Shown here one piece after another: positions 1-8,379 of a stretch of DNA of 34,002 nt. Below the pieces are notes generated by a model, which saw nothing but the letters and a program-made list of their open reading frames with translations, was not told where the DNA came from and searched no databases. Each line of letters starts with the position of its first letter. Position 1 is the stretch's first letter. A program made the position numbers and the translations under genes. The stretch spans positions 1-34,002 of the forward strand of contig JAGXIQ010000058.1 of NCBI GenBank assembly GCA_024635625.1, read 5' to 3'. The DNA comes from Loktanella sp. (lineage in GTDB: Bacteria; Pseudomonadota; Alphaproteobacteria; Rhodobacterales; Rhodobacteraceae).

Positions 1-146
1 ACGTCCCACTTTGTAAGCCGCGATGCGGCAGGCGTCATCACGCAGGGACGACGCAAAGTTCACATTTTGCGCCCCGGCTCACAACTCATACGAATTCCGA
101 CAGTCTTCTTGTTAATAATATCACAGTCGGGGGTTCTGTGGCGCAC
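1..146. other. Left-edge non-coding stretch
   Basis: This stretch lies downstream of the minus-strand yaaA stop codon. I see no convincing gene, RNA gene or intrinsic terminator in it. It could hold the 3' flank or promoter of a gene outside the window. Confidence 0.4.
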
Positions 147-926
147 TCAAGACAATTGGGACGGATAATCCCGGACAAAGGCCCATGTATCGCCATCGGA
201 CAGGTCTGCGTCATAGTGATAACCGCCCGCCCCAAAGTCGCGAATACCCTCCGGGTCAGTCAGTTGGTTGGTTACGATGAACCGCGCCATCGCGCCCCGC
301 GCCCGCTTTGCAAAAAAGGACACCACACGCGGACGGCCTTCTTTCACTTCTAGGAACTGGGGTGTCACGACACGTAGTTTTAACGCGGGTCGCGATGCGA
401 CGCCAAAGTATTCCTGACTGGCGCAATTCACCAACGTATCGGTCCCCGCCTGCGCCGCCCGGTCGTTCAAAGCCAAAGCGACGTTATCGCCCCAATAATC
501 ATACAAACTACCGCCGCGGCGCGTCTTCAGCTTTGACCCCATCTCTAGCCGATAGGGCTGGATCGCATCCAATGGACGCAGCAGACCGTAAAGCCCCGAC
601 AAAATGCACAAGTGATCCTGCGCAAAGCCGATGTCTTCAGGTTCCAATGTTTTAGCGTCCAGCCCGGTATAAGTGTCACCGTCGAACATCCATGCGGCGG
701 GCTTTACGGCCTCATCCACAGGATCAGCGCTGAAATCGCGGAACCGGTCGCGGTTCAAACGTGCCAGATCGTCTGAAATATCCATCATCGCGCGCAATTG
801 CGTCAACGTCTGCCCCCGCATGGTTTTTGCCAGACGCACAGCATCCTCTGCGAACTGCGGTTGCGTGGGCGACAAGTCTACGGGCGACAGGTCCAAGGAT
901 TTGGCAGGCGAAATGGTGACGAGCAT
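147..926 (-). CDS. yaaA: YaaA family peroxide stress protein (DUF328/UPF0246)
   Basis: The product is a 259-residue cytoplasmic protein. In E. coli the YaaA family limits free intracellular iron and DNA damage during peroxide stress and has been reported to bind DNA. The family hallmarks are visible: SPAKSLD near residues 6-12, LSGLYGLLRPLD at 109-120 followed by PYRLEMG, NCASQEYF at 167-174 and FFAKRARG at 204-211. The length matches the family norm. I chose the ATG at 926 because the family motif begins right after it and GGAGG lies just upstream; the frame stays open for 18 more codons that do not look conserved. It follows recQ on the same strand with a 128-base gap, so it could be co-transcribed with recQ or have its own promoter. 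Confidence 0.93.
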   Translation of the reverse strand: MLVTISPAKSLDLSPVDLSPTQPQFAEDAVRLAKTMRGQTLTQLRAMMDISDDLARLNRDRFRDFSADPVDEAVKPAAWMFDGDTYTGLDAKTLEPEDIGFAQDHLCILSGLYGLLRPLDAIQPYRLEMGSKLKTRRGGSLYDYWGDNVALALNDRAAQAGTDTLVNCASQEYFGVASRPALKLRVVTPQFLEVKEGRPRVVSFFAKRARGAMARFIVTNQLTDPEGIRDFGAGGYHYDADLSDGDTWAFVRDYPSQLS

Positions 927-1054
927 GGAACCTCCGGCTGAATTTTGCGGAATTGTAGCATTGCCGCCACCGGATACCACCCGGCGCAGGTGTCGCAGGG
1001 TAACGAGTGGCGCTTTGCGAAGAGTGGCACATCGCCCACAATCGAAATGCCGTG

Positions 1055-3088
1055 TCAGGTCCCTGACAACACCGCCAGAAAGGCGTCACCAAAACGTTCA
1101 GTATGCCGGTCCCCGATCAACCGGGCCAAGGCACCCACATCTGCACTGCGCAATTGCGCCACTTTAGCCAACTGCGCGGCACTACAACTCATTGGCTTAT
1201 CCTGACCGTCGGGGCCGCGTGCGAGATCAGCCTGAGCTGCGAGCAACCGATCATAAACGATACCTTCAGACCGACCCGCCAACTTCATGCGGGCGGGATG
1301 AATCTCTTCGACGGCACCGGCAATGACTTCCAGAAAGGCACGGCCATAGCTTTCCAGCTTTTTCGCACCCACGCCGCCGATCCGAGCCATCTGGTCCAAA
1401 TTACCAGGCTTGCGTTCCGCCATCTCGATCAAAGTCTTGTCGTTGAAAATGATATATGCGGGACCGCCCGCTTTTTCAGCCAACGCGCGGCGTTTGGCCT
1501 TTAGCGCCGACAACATAGGCGCATCCTCGTCACTTACCATCGCGCGGACGGCCGGGCTGAACTTTGCATTCGTGATCGTGTCACGGCGCAGGATTATGGT
1601 ATATTCACCCCGCAAAATCGGTCGCGCTGCGTCGGTCATCCGCAGCGCGCCGTGGCGCGTTGGATCCGGGCGAAACAGATCGCGTCCCATCATCTGACGA
1701 AAAATCGCCTGCCACTGACGTTTGTCGTATTCCTTGCCAACACCATAAGTTGGCAAACTGTCATGCCCGCGTTCGCGGATCTTGGCCGTATCTGCGCCCA
1801 TCACGATGTCGATCAGATGGTTCGCGCCAAACCATTCTTCCGTTCGTAAGGCAGCTGATAGCGCCATCCGCACCGGCGTCGTTGCGTCAAATGTCTCGGC
1901 CGGTTTGTCACACAGATCGCAATTTCCGCAGGGCGCGGGGTCTTCGCCAAAGTAACGTAACAGATTTAGGCGGCGGCATTCCAGCGCTTCGGCAAGCCCC
2001 AAAAGTGCATTCAGACGACCATGGTCCGCGGCACGACGTTCAGGTGGGGCAAGCCCCTCGTCGATCTGCTGGCGGCGATATCGTATATCCTCTGGACCGT
2101 AGAGTGTCAGTGTTTCCGCAGGCTCGCCATCGCGGCCAGAGCGGCCAATCTCTTGATAGTAGCCCTCGATCGACTTGGGCAGGTCCGCGTGTGCAACCCA
2201 GCGGATGTCGGGTTTGTCGATCCCCATGCCGAATGCGACTGTCGCGGTTACGATCAAGCCGTCCTCTTGCTGGAACCGGCGTTCCACGTCGCGCCGGGAT
2301 TCCGCATCCATGCCGCCGTGGTAAAAGCAGGCCGAATGGCCCGCCTGCCCCAAAGCTTGAGACAACGTCTCTGTTTTGGCCCGCGTCCCGCAATATACGA
2401 TGCCGGACTGTCCCTTGCGGGCGGCGGCAAAACCAAGGATTTGCGTGCGCGGATTATCCTTCACTGCAAAGGCAAGATGAATGTTTGGCCGATCAAATCC
2501 GCGCAGGAAGGTCGCAGGCTGCTGCCCGTTGAACAACTTCTGGATAATCTCGATCTGCGTTTCCGCATCAGCGGTCGCGGTGAAGGCTGCCAGAGGCACA
2601 TCGAGCATCTCTCGCAACTCGCCTATCCGCAGGTAATCCGGACGGAAATCGTGGCCCCACTGGCTGACGCAATGGGCTTCGTCCACCGCGATCATCGTCA
2701 CGTTCGCTTCGCGCAACATCCGCTGTGTACCGAAGGATGCCAGACGCTCTGGCGCCATATAAAGAAGCTTCAGCGTGCCTGCGGCAAGCGCCGCCCATAC
2801 CGCATCCGTCTCTTCCTCGGTATTGCCAGAGGTCAGCGCCCCCGCTTCGACGCCGGCCTCTTTCAACCCGCGCACTTGATCGCGCATCAGGGCAATCAGT
2901 GGGGAAATCACGACGGTCACACCAGGGCGCACCAAAGCAGGCAATTGGAAACAAAGGCTTTTACCACCGCCCGTCGGCATGATCGCCAGCGTGTTGAGAC
3001 CCGCCACGACCGCATCTACGATCTCTTCCTGACCGGGACGAAAGCCGTCGAATCCGAAAACATCGCGCAGCAGCGTGTCGGCCTGCAT
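1055..3088 (-). CDS. recQ: ATP-dependent DNA helicase RecQ
   Basis: This is a 677-residue 3'-to-5' superfamily 2 helicase for recombination and stalled-fork repair. Visible parts in order are Walker A MPTGGGKS at about 37-44, the DEAH box at 137-140 followed by CVSQWGHDFRPDY, helicase motif VI (YYQEIGRSGRDG), the RecQ zinc-binding cysteine cluster (C-x-N-C-x-x-C after LRYFGEDPAP) and a winged-helix region. An HRDC domain follows (around IFNDKTLIEMAERKPGNL and IGGVGAKKLESYG). After the HRDC there is a further tail of about 80 residues that may be a degraded second HRDC. The ATG at 3088 was chosen because MQADTLLRDVFGFDGFRPGQ is the usual family start; the frame is open 42 codons further upstream. 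It is divergent from the phosphatase operon. Confidence 0.97.
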   Translation of the reverse strand: MQADTLLRDVFGFDGFRPGQEEIVDAVVAGLNTLAIMPTGGGKSLCFQLPALVRPGVTVVISPLIALMRDQVRGLKEAGVEAGALTSGNTEEETDAVWAALAAGTLKLLYMAPERLASFGTQRMLREANVTMIAVDEAHCVSQWGHDFRPDYLRIGELREMLDVPLAAFTATADAETQIEIIQKLFNGQQPATFLRGFDRPNIHLAFAVKDNPRTQILGFAAARKGQSGIVYCGTRAKTETLSQALGQAGHSACFYHGGMDAESRRDVERRFQQEDGLIVTATVAFGMGIDKPDIRWVAHADLPKSIEGYYQEIGRSGRDGEPAETLTLYGPEDIRYRRQQIDEGLAPPERRAADHGRLNALLGLAEALECRRLNLLRYFGEDPAPCGNCDLCDKPAETFDATTPVRMALSAALRTEEWFGANHLIDIVMGADTAKIRERGHDSLPTYGVGKEYDKRQWQAIFRQMMGRDLFRPDPTRHGALRMTDAARPILRGEYTIILRRDTITNAKFSPAVRAMVSDEDAPMLSALKAKRRALAEKAGGPAYIIFNDKTLIEMAERKPGNLDQMARIGGVGAKKLESYGRAFLEVIAGAVEEIHPARMKLAGRSEGIVYDRLLAAQADLARGPDGQDKPMSCSAAQLAKVAQLRSADVGALARLIGDRHTERFGDAFLAVLSGT

Positions 3089-3324
3089 CGTCCACCCGTT
3101 TATCTTGTGCCTGAGCTTGCACAATTTCATGCCGGGAATCTGTAAACAAGGGCAGAACGCCACACGGGACTGTGACGCACAAATCCCCGCATTCTCATGA
3201 AATACACATGCCAAGGTGCTTCAGGCTAGATGAATGTACCCAAGGGTTAAGCGTCACCACCTCCTGCCCCGTTGCCAACCTGCGCACAACTCCTTAACCC
3301 GAACCGCAATAAAGGAGCCGTATA
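3089..3324. promoter_or_regulatory. Divergent promoter region between recQ and the phosphatase operon
   Basis: This 236-base gap separates divergent genes and must contain both promoters if they are separately transcribed. The right end carries a good AAAGGAG ribosome-binding site ahead of the ATG at 3325. I could not identify a confident -35/-10 pair or a recognisable operator. Confidence 0.4.
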
Positions 3325-3969
3325 ATGGGTGAAATCACGCTGGTCCGCCATGGGCAGGCCAATTCCGCCGCCACGACAGAGGCCGACTATGACCGCCTGT
3401 CAGACCTTGGCCACGAACAGGCCGCTTGGCTTGGTGCGTGGATGCGCGACCACGACCGCCCGTATGACGTCGTTTTGTCTGGCACTCTGCGCCGGCAGCG
3501 CGAAACTGTCGCGGGCCTGGGCTATCCCGAAGCCGCCACCGATGCGCGGTTGAACGAGATTGCCTATTACGACCTCACGCACGAAATGAAGCAGGTGCAC
3601 GGCACAGAACGCACGTCTTCCGAGGATTTCGCGACCCATTTCCCCGCCACCCTGACGGCGTGGCGCAAAGGAGAGATCGGCGGTGCAGAGTATTATGACG
3701 ACTTCAGGCAAAGGGTGCGCGACGTGATGGAAATGGCCGCCCAACCGGGCCGTCGTGTGCTGTGCGTGTCATCAGGCGGAATTATTGCGCAGGCGATTTC
3801 CGATGTGCTTGGTCTAGACATTCCACAGATGGCACGCGTGGCCTTGCCGATCCTGAACACGTCCGTTCACCGTATTCAGGTGACCGACCACGGGCCGCTG
3901 CTGACGTGCTACAATAGTGCACCCCACCTTGATACCGCCGCGCGCGCGGACCAGCGCACCTTTTACTGA
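3325..3969 (+). CDS. Histidine phosphatase family protein (phosphoglycerate mutase-like)
   Basis: The product is a 214-residue protein of the histidine phosphatase superfamily. The N-terminal catalytic signature LVRHGQAN is at residues 6-13, with His9 as the likely phosphoacceptor, and the acidic LNEIAYYD segment is at 76-83. The usual second catalytic histidine of the C-terminal (V/T)-x-H-G-G motif is replaced: the sequence reads CVSSGGIIA at 147-155, with Ser150 in the histidine position. A serine there occurs in some subfamilies, so the substrate cannot be assigned and catalysis may differ from true mutases. The start has AAAGGAG upstream. It leads an operon: the transferase-like gene begins 10 bases after its stop. 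Confidence 0.88.
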   Translation: MGEITLVRHGQANSAATTEADYDRLSDLGHEQAAWLGAWMRDHDRPYDVVLSGTLRRQRETVAGLGYPEAATDARLNEIAYYDLTHEMKQVHGTERTSSEDFATHFPATLTAWRKGEIGGAEYYDDFRQRVRDVMEMAAQPGRRVLCVSSGGIIAQAISDVLGLDIPQMARVALPILNTSVHRIQVTDHGPLLTCYNSAPHLDTAARADQRTFY

Positions 3970-3979
3970 AAGCCACTCG

Positions 3980-4597
3980 ATGCTGACCTTGCATTACAAC
4001 CCGCTAACCGTAGCCCCCGTCATCGCCATCGTGCTGGAGGAGTTGGAGGTGGACTACACCCCGGTCCTCGTCGACTTCCGGCTGCTGGCGCAGGTTTCGC
4101 CAGAGTATCTGGCGCTGAACCCTAAGGGCCGTGTGCCGACGCTGGAAACCCCAGATGGCGTGCTGACGGAAACCGGTGCGATCCTTGAATACCTTGCCGC
4201 CGTACATGGCCCGCACCTAGTTCCAGAAGATCCGTTTCAGGCGGGGCGGATGCGCGAGACTATGTACTACCTCGCCTCTACGCTGCACGTGAACTATGCC
4301 CATGCTTTACGCGGCGCGCGCTGGGCGGATACAGAGGCATCTTGGGCCGATATGGCCGCCAAAGCGCCGCACACCATGGCAGCCTCACTCGCACATCTAG
4401 AGGGGCATTTGGACTTTGCCCCTTTCGCAATCGGAACCAATCTGACGCTGGCCGATCCGTGGCTGTTTGTGCTCGCTGGCTTTGCGACGCGGCTGAGCAT
4501 AGACATTGCGCAGTTTCCGAACCTGTCCGCCCATCAAGTGATGATGCACGATCGCTACGCAGTTCGCGCCGCACGCAATAAGGGGATGATTGGATGA
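3980..4597 (+). CDS. Glutathione S-transferase family protein
   Basis: The product is a 205-residue cytosolic transferase-like protein. The N-terminal thioredoxin-fold half shows NPKGRVPTL at about 47-55 (cis-proline region) and ETGAILEYL at 64-72 (glutathione gamma-glutamyl contact). The helical C-terminal half carries LTLADPWLFVL, which matches the N-capping box of the fold. The length is normal. The ATG at 3980 starts at the first beta strand (MLTLHYNP); an in-frame upstream start would run back into the phosphatase gene. It lies 10 bases after the phosphatase and its stop overlaps the next start by ATGA. The substrate is unknown; the context suggests a small detoxification or amino-acid-derivative operon. 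Confidence 0.9.
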   Translation: MLTLHYNPLTVAPVIAIVLEELEVDYTPVLVDFRLLAQVSPEYLALNPKGRVPTLETPDGVLTETGAILEYLAAVHGPHLVPEDPFQAGRMRETMYYLASTLHVNYAHALRGARWADTEASWADMAAKAPHTMAASLAHLEGHLDFAPFAIGTNLTLADPWLFVLAGFATRLSIDIAQFPNLSAHQVMMHDRYAVRAARNKGMIG

Positions 4598-5634
4598 CTC
4601 ACCTTTGGGTCCGCGCTGAATCACGTGACCACGAATTCCGCGTCGGAATAATGCCCGAAGGCGTCACGGCGCTGCTTCGGCAGGGCTTTCGTGTCACAGT
4701 TGAAGAAAGCCAACAGCGTATCGTACCAATCGCGGACTATGCCGCAACCGGGGCTAATATCGCACCAGAGGGCGCCTGGACCGATGCGCCTGATGACGCG
4801 CTGATCTTTGGGCTAAAGGAACTGCCCGCAAACGGCACGCCCCTCCGCCACACCCACATCATGTTCGGCCACGCCTATAAGGGTCAGCCCGATGGACGAA
4901 TTCTGCTTGACCGCTTCAAGGCGGGTGGCGGGCGGCTGCTGGATCTTGAATATCTGCTGGATGACAGCGGGCGGCGGGTCGCTGCATTTGGGTATTGGGC
5001 CGGATATGCCGGGGCCGCTGTCAGCCTGATGTGCTGGATGGCGCAGCAGCGGGGCCAGACAATGGGCCCAATTCGCGCCGTGCCTAGCCGGGCGCATCTG
5101 CTGGCTGATATGCAAGGCGATCTGGTCCAATTAGGTACTTCACGCCCAACCGCGCTGATCATCGGCGCCTTGGGCCGCGTCGGTACTGGCGCCGCAGACC
5201 TATGTCGTGACATGGGCGTGGCGACAACCCTTTGGGACATGGCAGAGACCGCATCTGGCGGGCCATTCCCGGACATCCTGCAGCACGAGATGTTCTTTAA
5301 TTGCATCCTTGCACGTCCCGGCACGCCGGTCTTTGTGCCAGCCAGTGCAAAGATCGCGGATCGCAAGTTATCCGTCATCGGCGACATTGCTTGTGACCCC
5401 GACAGCGATTTTTCGCCAATCAAAGTCTATGACCGCGTGACGACGTGGGACGCGCCTGCGCTGCGGGTCCACGACGCACCCGTGCTGGATGTCACGGCTA
5501 TCGACAACCTGCCGTCACTGATGCCACTGGAGTCTTCGCAAGACTTCGCCGACCAATTGTTGCCCCACTTGGCGACGCCAGAGTCCGACGTCTGGGCGCG
5601 CGCGGACGCGATGTTCGTCCGCGCAACCGCTTAA
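4594..5634 (+). CDS. Saccharopine dehydrogenase-like oxidoreductase (LYS1-type)
   Basis: This 346-residue NAD-dependent enzyme resembles the fungal lysine-forming saccharopine dehydrogenase. Family features include GLKELP at 73-78, with Lys75 in the catalytic lysine position, and HIMFGHAYKGQ at 88-98, with His93 as the catalytic histidine candidate. A Rossmann glycine motif, GALGRVG, is at 191-197. In fungi this enzyme ends the alpha-aminoadipate lysine pathway. This organism has dapB in the same window and so makes lysine via diaminopimelate; the enzyme is therefore more likely catabolic or acts on another imine substrate. It is translationally coupled to the transferase gene (ATGA overlap). 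Its stop codon overlaps the stop of the convergent dehydrogenase gene within TTAA. Confidence 0.88.
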   Translation: MTHLWVRAESRDHEFRVGIMPEGVTALLRQGFRVTVEESQQRIVPIADYAATGANIAPEGAWTDAPDDALIFGLKELPANGTPLRHTHIMFGHAYKGQPDGRILLDRFKAGGGRLLDLEYLLDDSGRRVAAFGYWAGYAGAAVSLMCWMAQQRGQTMGPIRAVPSRAHLLADMQGDLVQLGTSRPTALIIGALGRVGTGAADLCRDMGVATTLWDMAETASGGPFPDILQHEMFFNCILARPGTPVFVPASAKIADRKLSVIGDIACDPDSDFSPIKVYDRVTTWDAPALRVHDAPVLDVTAIDNLPSLMPLESSQDFADQLLPHLATPESDVWARADAMFVRATA

Positions 5635-6371
5635 GAATTGGGGCGGAAAATACCGTAATAGGCCCAGTCCGGCAGGAACTGCGCCAGACGGAACACCCAC
5701 GAAAAGACGACTGGAAAGCTTTTCTTGAAGCTTTCGGGATTGTTCATATGCTCGAAGACTGCCGTCGCGGCGTCTTCGGGTTCCATCATGAATGGCATGT
5801 TAAAGTCGTTCTTGTCCGTCAACTGAGTCTTGATAAAGCCCGGATTAACCACCTGCACGTTCACACCGGTTTTCCGCAAATCAGCATACATACACTCAGC
5901 CAACGACATAATCGCGGCCTTGGACGCAGTATAGCCGATCGTTCCCGGCAGCCCACGGAACGCGGTCAGGCTGGAGGTCACGACGATATGGCCCCCGTCA
6001 CGGGTCGTGAAATCTTTTATAACGCTTCCAACGACCCTGCTTGCGCCAAGGTAGTTCACGTTTGCCATCGCTTCGGCCTGTTTGTTGTTCCATTCAGCCG
6101 ATTCCATCGGCCAATAGACACCCGCCAGGTAGACCAGACCGTCGATGTCGCCCACTTCGGCCCGCGCTTTTTCTACGGCATCCAAGTCAGACACGTCGAC
6201 GGTAACGTAGCTCGCCTTGCCAGGCAGTTCATCAACTAATGATTTCAGCCGTTCCTCGGATCGCGCTGATACGACCACCTCTACGCCGACGCGGCTTAGC
6301 TTGTGTGCCAATGCGCGGCCCAGACCTTCGCTTGCGCCAACGATCCAGTATCTTTTGCCTTGCCAGTCCAC
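5631..6371 (-). CDS. Short-chain dehydrogenase/reductase (SDR)
   Basis: This is a 246-residue classical SDR oxidoreductase. The cofactor motif GASEGLGRA is at 12-20, and the beta-4 motif appears as YLAG at 81-84. The catalytic set is Ser133/134, Tyr147 and Lys151 (YTASK), followed by the VVNPGFIKT loop. Near the C-terminus, VFSWVFRLAQFLPDWAYYG may anchor the protein at the membrane, as in lipid-modifying SDRs. The GTG start has AGGAG eight bases upstream. It is the last gene of the amine oxidase/DUF1365/transporter cluster, 44 bases after the transporter stop. The same set is known in Rhodobacter sphaeroides as a target of the singlet-oxygen sigma factor RpoE, which suggests a role in lipid modification or repair. 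Confidence 0.92.
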   Translation of the reverse strand: MDWQGKRYWIVGASEGLGRALAHKLSRVGVEVVVSARSEERLKSLVDELPGKASYVTVDVSDLDAVEKARAEVGDIDGLVYLAGVYWPMESAEWNNKQAEAMANVNYLGASRVVGSVIKDFTTRDGGHIVVTSSLTAFRGLPGTIGYTASKAAIMSLAECMYADLRKTGVNVQVVNPGFIKTQLTDKNDFNMPFMMEPEDAATAVFEHMNNPESFKKSFPVVFSWVFRLAQFLPDWAYYGIFRPNS

Positions 6372-6415
6372 GTCGCATTCTCCTGTCGGTTTGTCTGTAT
6401 ACAGATAGGGTCCGG

Positions 6416-7630
6416 TCAGCGGTCCTCAAGCTTTGTTGCTGACAAGAGCGCGATGGCAAGCAGCTTTAGTCCGCAGGGGACACCTGCATAGAGCCAAGTG
6501 AGCAGTATCAGGGCTTGCGCCGGGCTATCACCGCCCGATACGAACCCCGCCTGTTCCAGCAGCGGCAAAAGCAAAGCAGCGGCGAAAGCCAAAGTCAGCT
6601 TGTTCACCAGTGACCAAAGTCCAAAGCCCTGCCCGCCGTTGGGCGACACAACCGCCATGCGTCGGGCGAACATCGCGGGCAGCAACGTCAAATCGGCACC
6701 GATACTGGCCCCGGACAGTACACACACGACAGCAAAGGCGATCTGATCCCCTGCCCCTAGCCGCAGCGTGTATCCAAAGGACAGCACCGCCAGCCCCATC
6801 GCAGCTAGCAAAGTGCGCTTTGCCCCGAACCGCCGTGCCAAGGCCGACCAGACAGGCGAGGAGACGGCAGCAGCGAGAAAGAATAAGACCAGCAGCGGTC
6901 CTTCCCACCCGGGCGCGTTTAACCGACCGTCAACGTAGAACAAAAACAGGGTGGAGGACACAGCAAGGGGTGTAGCATTCACGAGTGCGAGCAGCAGCAG
7001 GCGGCGGGTGATGCCGTCGGATATGATGGTGCGGATCGGGGTGGTTTCCGCCACCGTGCGCCCCTTCCATTCCGTCCACATCGCGGCAGCGGCCAGCAGC
7101 GCAAGCACTGCAAAACCCACGGCAAAAACCGCAAAGGGTGCGGCCACGTTCGCGATCAGCAAGGTCGGCGCTATGGCTGCGACGCAAATTCCAAGCAATG
7201 CGCCTGTTTCCCGCCATGCCGCCAAGCGCACATGGCCATCGTCACCCGCCCCCGCCTTGGCGATACCTTGTGCATAGAAATTGATTGTGAGGAATGAAAA
7301 CGCACTGAACAGCGCCGTAATCGTGACACCGAACCACCACAAGGGTGCGATTGGCGGCGGCACGGCGAAAAGGCCAAGCATGGATGCAGCCAAAAGCAAA
7401 ACACCCAACGTGACCGCCAGCGCCTTCTTCTTATCAAGTCGCTCGCTGATCCAGCCCAGCATTGGATCCTGTACGACATCCACCAACCGCAGTGCCGCCA
7501 GTAGCGCCCCCAATGCCGTCAGACTAACGCCATAGGTGTCAGCGTAATACTTTGGCGCGTAGATATAGATCGGCAGGCCCGCCGCATTGATGATCGCCGC
7601 AAATAGCGCGAAAGCGGGCAAGCGGGTCAA
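6416..7630 (-). CDS. MFS transporter, GPH (sugar:cation symporter) type
   Basis: The product is an integral membrane transporter of about 404 residues with roughly 12 hydrophobic segments. A GPH/MelB-like signature is visible near the N-terminus (LRLVDVVQDPMLGWISERLDKKK), matching the D-x-x-x-D-P-x-x-G pattern of that group. The physiological substrate is unknown; given the neighbours it may move a lipid-related compound rather than a sugar. I favour a TTG start at 7630 because it overlaps the upstream TGA as TTGA and has GAGG four bases before it. It also removes a leader that merely reads through the previous gene in another frame. Alternatives are ATG at 7660 (no clear ribosome-binding site) and GTG at 7687. 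It lies between DUF1365 and the SDR. Confidence 0.87.
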   Translation of the reverse strand: MTRLPAFALFAAIINAAGLPIYIYAPKYYADTYGVSLTALGALLAALRLVDVVQDPMLGWISERLDKKKALAVTLGVLLLAASMLGLFAVPPPIAPLWWFGVTITALFSAFSFLTINFYAQGIAKAGAGDDGHVRLAAWRETGALLGICVAAIAPTLLIANVAAPFAVFAVGFAVLALLAAAAMWTEWKGRTVAETTPIRTIISDGITRRLLLLALVNATPLAVSSTLFLFYVDGRLNAPGWEGPLLVLFFLAAAVSSPVWSALARRFGAKRTLLAAMGLAVLSFGYTLRLGAGDQIAFAVVCVLSGASIGADLTLLPAMFARRMAVVSPNGGQGFGLWSLVNKLTLAFAAALLLPLLEQAGFVSGGDSPAQALILLTWLYAGVPCGLKLLAIALLSATKLEDR

Positions 7631-8379
7631 CTGACCTCGTCCTCTGGCGGCTTGGACCATCGGCGAAACGTCGCGCCTTTCCACCACAGCTTGATCGCTT
7701 GCCAGTGGATCAGGGCCAAGACGCGACGAGACCCGAAAGGTCGCCGCAGGATAGCCCGCAAGATGCCCGCGTTCGTCAGTCGTGTACGTTGGCCATAAAG
7801 CGTGGCGATCAACCCGCCTTCACCACGGGTATAGTCGATGCGGATATCGATAGCGTTCGATGTTATGTCGAAATGGAACACATATCCGCCAGCGACGGGT
7901 TGGAAGGGAGAGACGTGGAAAATTTTATCTGCGGTCAACGTCACATCCTTGGTGATCGGTGCAAGGTTCGGACTACGGCATAGATAGGAATGCCTGTCGC
8001 CGAACGTATTCCCGACCTCTGCGATGACGCAGCGCAGCACGCCAATGTCATCATGGATCAGCCAAAAACTGACGGGGTTAAAGACATGTCCCAGCACGCG
8101 CGGTTGCGCCAGCAGGTCGATACGGCCGTGAAGGTCGACATCATTGGCAGCCAGCACCTGCCGCACCCAAGCCCCGCCCTGCCCATGACTAACCTCTCCG
8201 CCATGGTCGCTGTCGTGCAGGGACATGACGCCCCCGCGGTTGCGGCCGAACAGTGCCGGCCCGAGCAAACCAGCTTCTGCGTCGCAGATCACGTAGTCGA
8301 TAGAATAGCGAAAGGCATTCTTGACCGCGCCTTTGCGGCTATGAAAGGTCTGACCGGCGATATGGTCAATCCCGCTCAC
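7627..8379 (-). CDS. DUF1365 family protein
   Basis: This 250-residue protein belongs to the DUF1365 family, which is repeatedly found beside amine oxidase-like flavoproteins and cyclopropane fatty-acid synthase-like methyltransferases. Recognisable segments are the N-terminal GQTFHSRKGAVKNAFRYSI, LGHVFNPVSFWLIHD near 94-108, EVGNTFGDRHSYL near 119-131, and a basic C-terminal tail. The biochemical role is not settled; genetics in Rhodobacter links the neighbouring functions to methylated and furan fatty acids. It starts with GTG inside a GTGA overlap with the upstream flavoprotein and ends in a TTGA overlap with the transporter, so the three genes are translationally coupled. No signal peptide is evident. 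Confidence 0.9.
   Translation of the reverse strand: MSGIDHIAGQTFHSRKGAVKNAFRYSIDYVICDAEAGLLGPALFGRNRGGVMSLHDSDHGGEVSHGQGGAWVRQVLAANDVDLHGRIDLLAQPRVLGHVFNPVSFWLIHDDIGVLRCVIAEVGNTFGDRHSYLCRSPNLAPITKDVTLTADKIFHVSPFQPVAGGYVFHFDITSNAIDIRIDYTRGEGGLIATLYGQRTRLTNAGILRAILRRPFGSRRVLALIHWQAIKLWWKGATFRRWSKPPEDEVS

Noticed and set aside
2021-3145. 374-codon plus-strand frame antisense to recQ
   Set aside because: It is a shadow of recQ; the composition is unlike a real protein and no motif is seen.
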